Positions 1-9,100 of a stretch of DNA of 64,000 nt are shown piece by piece (positions within the stretch are counted from its first letter, which is position 1; each line of letters opens with the position of its first letter). This stretch comes from Candidatus Pullilachnospira intestinigallinarum (lineage in GTDB: Bacteria; Bacillota; Clostridia; Lachnospirales; Lachnospiraceae). The position numbers and the translations under genes are program-made. The stretch spans positions 1 to 64,000 of the forward strand of contig DVIN01000003.1 in NCBI GenBank assembly GCA_018711275.1. Direction: 5' to 3'. The notes beneath the pieces were generated by a model that saw only the letters and a program-made list of their open reading frames with translations, was not told the origin of the DNA and made no database searches.

Positions 1-49
1 AAGACCGTTCCTCTGGAGTAAGTGTTATTGTTGTTGCTTTTCTTCCCAT
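1..49 (-). CDS. N-terminus of an IS630-like transposase (cut by window edge)
   Basis: The minus strand opens with ATG at 49, preceded by GGAGGG at a spacing of about 6 nt. The 16 visible codons read MGRKATTITLTPEERS. This resembles the start of the helix-turn-helix region of IS630-family transposases, where a short basic stretch is followed by a T-P-E-E-R motif. The rest lies outside the window, so catalytic residues cannot be checked. The strong ribosome binding site supports a real start. The family call rests on only 16 residues and could be another HTH protein. Confidence 0.55.
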   Translation of the reverse strand, partial: MGRKATTITLTPEERS

Positions 50-133
50 GATATTGCCCTCCATAGTTACTGTATAGAGATTATATCATAGGTTGATTAT
101 ATAGTCGAGTTAATTAAAAACTTTTATACTATA
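1..133. mobile_element. Probable terminal part of an IS630-like insertion element
   Basis: An AT-rich stretch (about 60-133) separates the transposase-like start from the tail of a gene on the opposite strand. Within it TATAGT (100-105) and ACTATA (128-133) are inverted copies about 22 nt apart, and TA dinucleotides are frequent. IS630-family elements insert at TA. The exact end cannot be fixed from one side. Confidence 0.4.
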
Positions 134-201
134 TCAACGGTGCCAACACGGTCACCTATTTTGGAGCGCTTCTGTGCGACGGCAAAGAGCTGCTGCAATA
201 A
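118..201 (+). pseudogene. C-terminal remnant of a gene interrupted by the IS end
   Basis: A plus-strand frame is open from 118 and stops with TAA at 199-201. From about 136 it reads NGANTVTYFGALLCDGKELL, which has the composition of a normal protein tail. The upstream part of the frame runs into the presumed IS end and then a stop codon. I infer that the element split this gene. The parent family is not recognised. The remnant is convergent with the dehydrogenase gene that ends at 222. Confidence 0.4.
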
Positions 202-221
202 CATCCGCTCTGCCTGCTCTC

Positions 222-1298
222 TCAGAAGCGGATGGCCACCTTCAGATCCCCATACTTTCCGGAGGCATGATCGAACGCCTCCTCCCACTGCTCAATGGGA
301 AACATGGAGGACACCACGCCGTCTGTTTTCAGACTGCCATTGGCAATCTTTTTAATCACAAAGGGATAGCAGTATGGACTCAGATGTGATCCCAGTATAT
401 CCAGTTCCTTCCGGTCACCGATGATGGACCAGTCAATGGTGGCCGGCTGTCCAAACACGCTGAACTCCACAAAACGCCCCAGCTTCCGGATCATGTTCAG
501 TCCCTGCTGCACGCTGGAGGGGTGTCCCGTGGCCTCGATATAGATATCACAGCCGTACCCTTCGGTCAGTTCCATCACCCGTTTTGTCACATCCTCCTTC
601 TGCGGATTCATCGCCAGATCCGCGCCGAATTCCTTCGCCTTTTCCAGCCGGTTGTCCGCCAGATCCAAAGCGATCAGAAGGGCCGGATTTCTCATTCTGG
701 CATAGGTGATCATCCCCAGGCCAAGGGTACCGGCGCCGGAAATCACCACCACATCCTCGCTGCCGATCTGCGCCCTGTCCACCGCGTGTTTGGAACAGCC
801 ATAGGGTTCAATCAAGAGCGCTTTTTCAAGAGGCATGTCCTCCGGCACCCGGGAAATCACCGCATTTTTCGGGTAACGGACATACTCCGCCATTCCCCCG
901 TTATTTGCGCTCTGAAATCCGAAAATCGCGTGGGGCTGACACATCCAGTAGCGTCCGGATCTGCAGAACCGGCAGGTGCCGCAGGGCACAATCTGATCCG
1001 CCGTAATCCGGTCCCCCACGGAAAATCCCGTGACATTTTCCCCCAGTTTCACAATATGTCCCAAAAATTCATGCCCCGGAATAAAGGGCGGCTCCACATA
1101 GGCAGGCTGCACCTCATCCCCCCAGAACATGGCGGCCCCGTGCATACATTTCAGATCTCCGGCACAGATGCCGCAGGCCTCTGTCCTGATGATGATATCA
1201 TCCGGCCCGCACTCCGGCACCGGATAATCTGTCTCAAGCCGGTAGTCCCCCAGTCCATAGGCCACCAGCGCTTTCATGGTTTTTGGCAATTCCCCCAT
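222..1298 (-). CDS. Zinc-dependent alcohol dehydrogenase, erythritol/L-threitol dehydrogenase-like
   Basis: A 358-residue medium-chain dehydrogenase, full length for the family. It would oxidise a sugar alcohol with NAD+ in the cytoplasm. Seen: catalytic zinc ligands in ACGICAGD and PGHEFLGH, a structural-zinc cysteine cluster (CGTCRFCRSGRYWMC), and a Rossmann glycine motif GAGTLGLG near residue 190. The phrase EPYGCSKHAVD and the overall pattern recall enzymes annotated as erythritol/L-threitol dehydrogenase, but the substrate is an inference. The ATG at 1298 follows AAAGGAGG at good spacing. The gene has its own promoter and lies downstream of a ROK regulator on the same strand, which suggests control by the sugar or polyol it handles. 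Confidence 0.8.
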   Translation of the reverse strand: MGELPKTMKALVAYGLGDYRLETDYPVPECGPDDIIIRTEACGICAGDLKCMHGAAMFWGDEVQPAYVEPPFIPGHEFLGHIVKLGENVTGFSVGDRITADQIVPCGTCRFCRSGRYWMCQPHAIFGFQSANNGGMAEYVRYPKNAVISRVPEDMPLEKALLIEPYGCSKHAVDRAQIGSEDVVVISGAGTLGLGMITYARMRNPALLIALDLADNRLEKAKEFGADLAMNPQKEDVTKRVMELTEGYGCDIYIEATGHPSSVQQGLNMIRKLGRFVEFSVFGQPATIDWSIIGDRKELDILGSHLSPYCYPFVIKKIANGSLKTDGVVSSMFPIEQWEEAFDHASGKYGDLKVAIRF

Positions 1299-1349
1299 TG
1301 AAAACCTCCTTTAATGAAATATGTTTTGTTAATCAGTTTTACATATCCG

Positions 1350-1378
1350 ATTATATATAAAGAAAAGCTTCCCGTCAA
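1350..1378 (-). promoter_or_regulatory. Sigma-A type promoter of the dehydrogenase gene
   Basis: On the minus strand TTGACG and TATAAT are separated by exactly 17 nt, close to consensus. The -35 box lies inside the hairpin that ends the ROK transcript. Confidence 0.75.
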
Positions 1379-1409
1379 CACTCCTTCTCATGTTTCGGAA
1401 AGCTTTTTT
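1362..1409 (-). terminator. Hairpin terminator after the ROK gene, overlapping the next promoter
   Basis: AAAAGCTT at 1363-1370 pairs with AAGCTTTT at 1400-1407, extended by a CCG/CGG pairing. Read on the minus strand it is followed by TTTTCTTTAT. The loop is long, so efficiency is uncertain. Confidence 0.5.
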
Positions 1410-1453
1410 ATTCCGCCCTGTACCTTGCCGCCGGCACCCAGAGGAAACCGGTC

Positions 1454-2581
1454 TCAGATATTTTTCCAGAATTCATGTACAAAGGGAAGGGCCGCCCCGA
1501 AAGCCAGCGCCTCCCGTTTTACCTGACAGGCCACCAGAAAATCCGCGTTTCTGTCAAAGGGATTCCGTGCCAGCGCCAGCATCCTCAGCCGGTCCAGATA
1601 GGGTTCCATGCAGGCCCCCACATATCCGCCCAGAATCACCGGACAGTCAAACAACATTCTGATATTATTCACTGCAATGGCCAGATAGTCCAGATACTCC
1701 TCCCATACCTGCACACATTTTGGATCGCCCTGTGCCGTCTTTGCAAAAAACAGTTCCAGATCGCCACCGCTGTGAGCAGACAGCAGAGAGGCGTTGCAGT
1801 ACGCTTCAAAGCAGCCTGTTTTCCCGCAGTAGCATGGCCGTCCTCCCGGAATCAGCGTCATATGGCCGATTTCTCCGCTTCGCGCCCCCTCTCCTTTGTA
1901 GACTTTATGATCAATCAGGATCGCTCCTCCGATATTATTGCTGAGACTGATATAAAAAGCATCCCGCAGCTGACTGTTTTCTGAAATTTCCGCATAACCG
2001 CCGGCATCCGCATCGTTGTACAGACGGCAGGGCCAGGGAATGGATTCCCCGAGGATATCTGCCGTTGCCCCGGTAAAATCCAGAATTTTTCCATAGGATA
2101 TGCGCTGATGGTCCTCGGTCACCAGCCCGGGCACAGCGATTCCCACTCCCAGAATCCCTTCCGCACCCGTCCTGGCAGCGGCCGCGGCCTCCCCGGCCAG
2201 GCGTCCCAGAAGTTTCCGGTACTCTGTGTTCAGGGAAAAGGGCGCCCGCACCCGTTTTTCATAAATGAGATTTCCGCACAGATCCGCCGCCGTAACCATG
2301 ATATGGTTTCTTGTAATGTCCATCCCGATGGCGCTTCTGGCGGAAGCTCTCACGGAATAGGTTCTGGCGCGCCGTCCGCCGGTATGTCCTTCAAATCCAT
2401 TTTCATAGATATACCCCAGTCCCAGCAGTTCATCCAGATTCTGCTTTACGGTGGGACGGCTCAGTTTCAGCTCATAGGAAAGGGAAGGACTGGAGATTCG
2501 TCCCGCCTCGCGGATTCTGTGGAATACCCGGTTTCTGTTTTCCGCCTTTAAATCCTGATAAACATTTTTCTCCCGAACCAT
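1454..2581 (-). CDS. ROK-family transcriptional regulator (NagC/XylR type)
   Basis: A 375-residue protein from the ATG at 2581 (MVREKNVYQD), which follows an AAAGGA site; the ORF-track start 29 codons upstream is unlikely. Residues about 10-75 form a winged-helix DNA-binding domain. The rest is a ROK kinase-like domain with the zinc motif CYCGKTGCFEAYC and a sugar-kinase phosphate motif near IGMDIT. Family members repress sugar-uptake or catabolic genes and release DNA on binding the sugar. Here the likely target is the downstream polyol dehydrogenase (inference). Presence of the HTH argues for a regulator rather than a glucokinase. Confidence 0.88.
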   Translation of the reverse strand: MVREKNVYQDLKAENRNRVFHRIREAGRISSPSLSYELKLSRPTVKQNLDELLGLGYIYENGFEGHTGGRRARTYSVRASARSAIGMDITRNHIMVTAADLCGNLIYEKRVRAPFSLNTEYRKLLGRLAGEAAAAARTGAEGILGVGIAVPGLVTEDHQRISYGKILDFTGATADILGESIPWPCRLYNDADAGGYAEISENSQLRDAFYISLSNNIGGAILIDHKVYKGEGARSGEIGHMTLIPGGRPCYCGKTGCFEAYCNASLLSAHSGGDLELFFAKTAQGDPKCVQVWEEYLDYLAIAVNNIRMLFDCPVILGGYVGACMEPYLDRLRMLALARNPFDRNADFLVACQVKREALAFGAALPFVHEFWKNI

Positions 2582-2693
2582 TTTTCCGTATCCTTTCGTT
2601 CCATGCTTTCGTAAATCAAGTATACCATTTTGGAGCAAAGCAGGCAAAGCAATTTTTCTGACGCACATTTTTTTAAGAAAAGAAAAAAAATGA

Positions 2694-2721
2694 TTGATTT
2701 TTTCTGAAATCCATGTATAAT
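2694..2721 (+). promoter_or_regulatory. Promoter of the tRNA-Thr gene
   Basis: TTGATT and TATAAT separated by 16 nt, with the tRNA beginning 23 nt after the -10 box. Confidence 0.7.
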
Positions 2722-2744
2722 ATAGTTTGTGCCGAAAAGCACAG

Positions 2745-2817
2745 GCTGGAATAGCTCAGTCGGTAGAGCACTTCACTCGTAATGAAGGGGTCGAGAGTTC
2801 AAGTCTCTTTTCCAGCT
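2745..2817 (+). tRNA. tRNA-Thr (anticodon CGT)
   Basis: Full cloverleaf. The acceptor arms GCTGGAA and TTCCAGC pair over 7 bp. The D-arm contains AGCTCAGTCGGTAGAGC. The anticodon stem is CTTCA/TGAAG with loop CTCGTAA, and the T-arm contains GTTCAAG. The discriminator base is T, and the 3' CCA is not encoded. It reads ACG codons. It has its own promoter and terminator. Confidence 0.95.
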
Positions 2818-2824
2818 TTGAAGG

Positions 2825-2859
2825 AAGAAAGCGTTTCGCAGCAGACGCTTTCTTTTTTT
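2825..2859 (+). terminator. Intrinsic terminator after tRNA-Thr
   Basis: AAGAAAGCGT pairs with ACGCTTTCTT across a 10-nt loop and is followed by seven T residues. Confidence 0.85.
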
Positions 2860-2923
2860 ATATTATCGGACAGCCCGCAGTGCATGTCGGGTATGCCCGA
2901 TTTCATATTTGGGAGGTATCTTT

Positions 2924-4645
2924 ATGAAACTGGAAAAGCTTGTGGGAGAACGGTTTAAGGAACGCCCCGCCGACTGTGTGGTAGACAGCCACGCGCTGAT
3001 GATCCGGGGCGGGTATATGAAGTATGTGGCCAACGGCATTTACTCCTCCTACCTTCCCCTGAGAAGGATCACCCGGAAAATCGAGCAGATTATCCGGGAG
3101 GAGATGGACGCCATCGACGGCCAGGAGGTACAGTTTCCGGTGGTGCTGCCCGCTTCTCTGTGGCAGGAATCCGGCCGGTATGAAAGCGTGGGAAAAGAAC
3201 TGCTCCGTTTTCAGGACAGAAACGGCAGCCCCATGGTACTGGGCATGACCCATGAGGAAGCAGCGGTTCATCTGGTCCGGGAATACGGCCAGAGCTACAG
3301 CCGTTATCCTTTTATGATCTATCAGATCCAGACAAAGTTCCGGGATGAGGCCCGCCCGCGTGCCGGACTGATCCGTGTCAGGGAATTTACCATGAAGGAC
3401 GCCTACTCCTTCCACACCAGCCAGGAGGATCTGGAGGCTTACTATAACCGGTGTCACAAGGCCTATGAACGGATTTTTGCCAGAGCCGGCGTGCCCCAGG
3501 TAATTTCCGTGGCCTCCGATTCCGGCATGATGGGCGGCAGCATTTCCCATGAATTTATGCTGCTGACCCCCATCGGAGAAGATTCCATCGCCATCTGTCC
3601 GGAATGCGGCTACCGGTCCAACATGGAAGCGGCGGAAAATATCATCCCCCCTATCCGGGATGAGGTCTCTGACCCTCTGACCCTGGTTTACACCCCCGAC
3701 ATCCACACCATCGAGGAAATCTGTGATTTTCTGAAAAGCCCGAAAGAAAATTCCTGCAAGGCGGTGGTCTATCAGCAGGTGCCTGACGGCAAATATGTGG
3801 TGCTTTTCCTCCGGGGGGATCTGGAGGTCAATGAGACGAAGCTGACCGGCTATCTGGGCTGTGAGATCCGCCCGGCGGAGATTACGCCTGAGTCCGGGCT
3901 CCATGCGGGATACATCGGTCCCGTGGATCTGGAAGGAGACTTTACGGTATTATACGACCGGTCTTTGGAGGGAAGGAACAATCTCTCCTGCGGAGCCAAC
4001 CGGGAGGAATATCATTATACGGGTCTGGATATGGCACGGGATGTTCCCGAAGCCAGCTATCACGATTTCGCCAAAATCCGGGAGGGCGGTATCTGCCCCT
4101 GCTGCAAAAAATCCGCCATCACCATCCGGCGTGGCATTGAGGTGGGAAATATTTTCCAGCTGGGCACCAAATATACCCGATCCATGCACATGACTTACAT
4201 CGATCCGGATGGAAACTCTCAGTATCCCATCATGGGCTGCTACGGCATCGGCGTGGGCCGTCTGGCCGCCGCTGTCTGCGAAGCCTCCCATGACGAATAC
4301 GGCCCCATCTGGCCCATGGCCATCGCTCCCTGGCAGATTCATCTGTGCGCTGTCCGGTCCGATGACGCCCAGGTACGGGAATATGCGGATCGCCTGTATG
4401 AAGAACTTCAGCGGCTCGGCGCAGAGGTGATCTACGACGACCGTCCGGTGCGGGCCGGCGTCATGTTCTCCGACGCGGATCTTCTGGGCGTTCCCATCCG
4501 TGTGGTGGTCAGCCCCCGCAACCTGAAAGATCAGGTGCTGGAGATTACCTCCAGGGATAAGACACTGTCCGAAAAAATCCCGGCGCAGGATGCGGCGGCA
4601 CGGATTCTTCAGATCGTATCCGACTTTGCCAGGAAAGAAAATTAG
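2924..4645 (+). CDS. proS: Prolyl-tRNA synthetase (bacterial long form)
   Basis: Charges tRNA-Pro with proline in the cytoplasm. 573 residues from ATG 2924, which has GGGAGG 7 nt upstream; the ORF-track start at 2909 is a TTG overlapping that site. Seen: class II synthetase core with motif 2 (FRDEARPRAGLIRVREFTMKD) and motif 3 (CYGIGVGRLAAAV). Between them lies an insertion (about residues 220-385) matching the YbaK-like editing domain that removes mischarged alanine. The C-terminus is the anticodon-binding fold. Length and the insertion agree with the bacterial-type enzyme. Monocistronic, closed by a long perfect hairpin. I saw no T-box in the short leader. Confidence 0.96.
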   Translation: MKLEKLVGERFKERPADCVVDSHALMIRGGYMKYVANGIYSSYLPLRRITRKIEQIIREEMDAIDGQEVQFPVVLPASLWQESGRYESVGKELLRFQDRNGSPMVLGMTHEEAAVHLVREYGQSYSRYPFMIYQIQTKFRDEARPRAGLIRVREFTMKDAYSFHTSQEDLEAYYNRCHKAYERIFARAGVPQVISVASDSGMMGGSISHEFMLLTPIGEDSIAICPECGYRSNMEAAENIIPPIRDEVSDPLTLVYTPDIHTIEEICDFLKSPKENSCKAVVYQQVPDGKYVVLFLRGDLEVNETKLTGYLGCEIRPAEITPESGLHAGYIGPVDLEGDFTVLYDRSLEGRNNLSCGANREEYHYTGLDMARDVPEASYHDFAKIREGGICPCCKKSAITIRRGIEVGNIFQLGTKYTRSMHMTYIDPDGNSQYPIMGCYGIGVGRLAAAVCEASHDEYGPIWPMAIAPWQIHLCAVRSDDAQVREYADRLYEELQRLGAEVIYDDRPVRAGVMFSDADLLGVPIRVVVSPRNLKDQVLEITSRDKTLSEKIPAQDAAARILQIVSDFARKEN

Positions 4646-4652
4646 AAAGTAT

Positions 4653-4711
4653 AAGCCCTGCGGGATATGCAGATCACACTTGATCTCTGCATATCCCGCA
4701 GGGCTTTTTTT
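4653..4711 (+). terminator. Strong intrinsic terminator of proS
   Basis: A stem of about 20 bp (AAGCCCTGCGGGATATGCAG with its complement) is closed by a short loop and followed by seven T residues. Confidence 0.93.
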
Positions 4712-4757
4712 CTGCAGGCATCCAGCGGCCTGCCACAAAAAATCCGCGAAGGACGCG

Positions 4758-6034
4758 TCAGGACTGCAGCAGTTCGGTCTCCAGATCCTGAAGCATGATA
4801 TCCAGGGCCTGGATTCCTCCCTCTGCCGTATACCACACAGCCGGATGTGCCAGGTAGATCAGATGGCCGTTTTTGTAGGCATCCGTTCCCTGAACCAGTT
4901 CATTTTCCATGATATCCTGAGCCAGCTGGGCACCCTCTGTGGCAATGGCTGCATCCCGGTCCAGCACAAAGATATAGTCCGGATTTTTCTCTGTCACAAA
5001 TTCAAAAGAGGCTTCATTTCCATGGGTGGAGGTATCCGCATCCGCATCAACGCCGATATTCTCAAATCCGATCTCCCTTCCGATCAGAGAGCAGCGGCCG
5101 TCATTTCCCAGCACATTGAAGCTTCCGCTGGTACACATTCCGATAATGGCAGTCTTTCCCTCAGCAAACGCCGACAGCGTCTGGATTCTTTCGTCAAAAT
5201 CACTCATCAGAGTATCCACCTGATCTTCTTTTCCAAAAATGGAAGCGATGGTCTGGGCATTTTCCGCACACTCTCCACGACACCTGCCTCGGTATCCGTG
5301 GAAAGGTAAATCACCGGCGCAATATCATTCAGGCTGTCGTAGGACGCGGACAGTCTTCCTCCGATGAAGATCACATCCGGTTCGCAGGCCATTATCACCG
5401 ATTCCAGGTGATGTTCCATGGAAAAATAATCTCTGGCGCCGCGGATAAACTCCAGCTGGGAAAGCAGGGAAAAATCAATGCTTTCTCTTTCGTAAAGCGG
5501 ATGATTTTTCCCTGCGTACACACACAGCTTTCTGTTATCCAGCGGTTCAAAGTCCAGTTTTTTATGGCCCAGAATGTGGTGAAAAGCGGTCAGCTGTTTC
5601 TTGGCGATAAATACAAGGCCCAGCTGTGCCGCACCGGTTTTCACATGATCCGTAATCTCCTCCGCCGTACCTTCCAGATGTTCAATGACATATTTTTTCT
5701 CCATCTGATTATAAAAATCGACGAGAAAACGGGAAATCAAAATGCTGGGCCAGGTGGAGACGGAAAGTTTCTCTCCCGGGTTGGCGGGAGCAATATTGCT
5801 GATCATCAGCACATTTCTCAGAATATCCCTGGCATAGTCCCGGACCGTTTCTCCGAACGGCGTCAGTTGGATGCCTTTGCTGGTTCTCTCGAAAAGCTTT
5901 TTTCCCAGTTCCTTCTCCAGCCCCGAGATCACTTTGCTCACATTAGGCTGAGAAGTATACAGACACTCTGCGGCTTTATTGAAGCTCTCGCACTCACTGG
6001 CAGTGACAAAATATTCCAGCTGCTTAATCTCCAT
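4758..6034 (-). pseudogene. Chimeric, frameshifted LysR regulator / siderophore-binding protein
   Basis: The frame starts at ATG 6034 behind AAAAGGAGG and begins as a LysR regulator: HTH MEIKQLEYFVTASE then part of the effector domain up to about YFSMEHHLES. Near 5390-5405 it switches in frame to the C-terminal half of an iron-siderophore substrate-binding protein (ACEPDVIFIGGRLSASYD). At the short A-run at 5260-5263 (minus CGGAAAATGCC) one base is missing. Restoring it joins VESVRK to NAQTIASIFGKEDQ and continues to the stop at 4758 (TrackORF MDTLMSDFDERI...). The binding protein lacks its signal peptide and N-terminal lobe, and the regulator lacks its C-terminal lobe, so neither should work. 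The intact promoter may still yield a short LysR-like DNA-binding protein. Confidence 0.8.
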
Positions 6035-6049
6035 GAATGTCCTCCTTTT

Positions 6050-6094
6050 TAGTTTGTTTAGACTAACTATAAAGAAATCCATTCCTCCTGTCAA
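6050..6094 (-). promoter_or_regulatory. Promoter and operator-like repeat of the LysR chimera
   Basis: Minus-strand TTGACA and TATAGT are separated by 17 nt. Just downstream, TAGTT and AACTA (6050-6069) form an interrupted inverted repeat that could be an autoregulatory LysR site. Confidence 0.65.
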
Positions 6095-6132
6095 GTTTTT
6101 CCGGCCTGGGCTCTCCGGCGCTCTGCAGCAGC

Positions 6133-9100
6133 CTACTGTACCTTCTGATACAGCTGCAGCGTTTCCCGGCTGCTGCCTCCGAAAAAGAAATAATAATCAA
6201 TCTGCCCGCTTCCTTCCGTGTACACATACGGGCCATACATGGGGATATCGCAGCACATAACGGTATTTCCCGCGGCAATACCGATTCCATATCCCAGTTC
6301 GGAAACCACCAGAGGCATCCGCAGTTTCTTTCCCCCGAAACTGATATACCGGGCCTTCTGATCCACCCGTTCCAGATCCTGTGCCAGCAGGCCTTTCGCC
6401 CAGAGTTTCTCTTTCTTCCCCCAGTCAAAGTATGTCCAGGTCTGACCGGCCGGTGCTTCCTCCACCTGGCGGGGCAATGCGGCTTTCTCTGCCAGAAGAA
6501 GCCGCCCTCCTTTTTCAAGAAACTGTACCGCCCCGGTTTTCTTATCAACTCTTACGGTCAGTTTCTCCGTGGCAATCTCCACCAGGCTTTTGTTTTCTCT
6601 GGCGCTCCAGACCAAAGCAGCCGGCGGCTGATAATTCCAGAAGCCTTCCGCAAAAGGCGTCAGTCTGCCTTTCACAAACTGTACCCGAATCACATCGTCC
6701 TCTGCCGGTGAAATGCGAAGTGTTCCATAACTGCTGATCAGCTCCACATGTTGTTTCGTTCTGCGCACCATACGGACGGAATTGTCAATACGTCCGTGCC
6801 CCCTGGGCCGAAGCACACTGCTGTCCGGAGCGGTTCCGAATTTCCAGCGGGAGGGATTCACAGGCATCTCCCGGTCCGGGTGCTCTTTTCCGGTTTCCTG
6901 TATTTTTTCTGAAACTTCTGCTGATTTTCCTTCTTTCTCTCCCTTTTTTATGAGATCTCCCGATGGATCCCTGCCATGCATTCCCACTTTTTCTGTTTTC
7001 TTTTCTTTCGGAGAGGAAACCACAAGGGGCTTTGGCCCCAGATAGTCCCGCATGGCCCGCTCTTTATTTCCCTGCAGCACATCCCGGGCCATCTGCTCCT
7101 TGTCCGTGAGTTCCCGTTTTGTTTCAAACCGGAAGGGTTTTTTCGCCCTGCCTTCCAGAGAACCCATTCTCTTTTCTTCGGGTACCGGCTTCGCGATCAG
7201 ATCCGTCAGATCTCCCCGGTGAACCACCGCCAGTTCATGGAGCGCCCGGGTGGCAGCCACATAGAGCAGCTTCACATAGCCATCCTCGCAGGGATAGTGT
7301 TCCCCGGAGGGATGATAGATCAGCACCGCGTCAAATTCCAGTCCTTTGGTATACTCCACCGGAAGCACCATGATGCCGCTACCAAATTCGGCAGTCTCCA
7401 GATTGCTGTCTGCCAGCGGCAGATACTTCCCCAGGTTTTCGCTGACCGTGGCGGCCTCCTCCTGATCCCGGCAGATCACAGCGATGGTCTCCCTCTCTTC
7501 CTGCTGCCATCCCCGGATAATCTCCGCCGACTGGCGCAGCATATCCTCTTCATCTGCGCACTCCCGGATCACCACCGGATTCCCATGGCGGCTGATGGGT
7601 TCCACCGGATAAATGGAAAAATTCCCATGCCGCAGGATCTCTGTGGCAAAATCAGAGATTTCCACCGTATTCCGGTAACTTTTTTTCAGCAGTTCAAAGC
7701 TGTCGAAGGTTCCCGTCAGAATCAGATCCTGCAGTTCCTTCCAGTCGTTGAGGCCGTATCCGAAATGGATATTCTGGGAAACATCTCCCATGATGGTATA
7801 GGTACAGCCCCGCAGGCAGTAAGCCAGCGCTCCATAAGCCATCATACCGAAATCCTGGGCCTCGTCAATGATCACATGGCTGGCCTCCCGGATCCCGTCC
7901 GTCTCTTTGATCCGCTTATACAGAAAAGCCAGCGCCGCCAGATCATAGACATCGAAACAATCTTCCTCAAAGGGGACGCTTTTTTCGTTCCTTTTCTGCT
8001 CCTTTAAAAATTCGCCATACAGCCGGAAAACCGATCCCTTCCAGGCATTTCCTCCGAAATGCTGCCGGCAGGCCTTCTGAAGCTCCTTTTTCTCCTCCGG
8101 CGTACAGGAAATATATTTTCCGGACAGTTCATTTTCCAGTTTCGCCAGAAGCCGTGCATTGAGCATATTGATTTTGCTCTGCATGGACATCCGGGGATAT
8201 TCCTCCAGATACTGCCGGATGGATGCTGCGGACAACAGCAGCGCTCCTGTTTTCTTCAGGCGGATGTCCTTTGCCGGGATCTGCTGCCGCTCATAGGCGT
8301 TGCAGAATTCCTCCAGATCATGGAACCAGGAAAGACTGCCCTTCCGGCAAATCCGCGGATCCTTCCGGTCCGCCGGACGGATCCGATACTTTTCCCTGTC
8401 CCAGTCCTCATAAAGCAGGCGCACAAACAGTTCTTCCATAGTCATCTGGGAAACGCCGTATACATCCAGCTCCGGCAGCACGCCGGTGATGTAATTCAGC
8501 AGAATCCGGTTGCTGCCGATAATATAAAAATCCTCCGGGCGGAATTCCTCATAATTGTACAGAATATAGGAAATCCGGTGCATGGCCACGGTGGTCTTTC
8601 CGGATCCCGCCACCCCCTGAACAATCAGATTCGTCTTCGGGGATTTTCGGATAATGGCATTCTGCTCCTTCTGAATGGTGGCAATGATTTCCCCCAGCAC
8701 TGCTTTCTTATTTCTGGCCAGATATTTATTCAGCAGCTCATCGTTGGCCACCACATCGGAATCGTAAAAATCTTTCAGTTTGTCATTCTCGATTTCATAG
8801 GTGCGCTTCCGCTTCAGATCAATCGCAAAGGTACCCTCATTTTTCACGGTGTATCTGCAGGGGCCCAGGGAATTTTCGTAATACACGGAGGCCACGGGAG
8901 CCCGCCAGTCGATCACCAGGGGTTCCCGCCCATTTTGAGAAATCCCCACCCTTCCCACATAATAGGACTCCTCCTGGCGGATCCTGCCATCCAGGAAATC
9001 AATTCTTCCAAAGTACGGTTTCTTTCTGGCTTTCCGGCACCGGATCAGATCCCGCTGATTTTCCCGCATCTGCGACTGGGTATTAAAAAGCAGCGCCAGA

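Noticed and set aside
5259-5263. Programmed frameshift joining the two parts of the LysR/binding-protein chimera
   Set aside because: There is no classical slippery heptamer or stimulatory hairpin evident, and both protein halves are already truncated, so decay is the simpler view.
6133-6771. GH31-like tail of the HelD gene as a separate gene starting at 6771
   Set aside because: No Shine-Dalgarno sequence precedes that ATG and the frame is continuous with the helicase.
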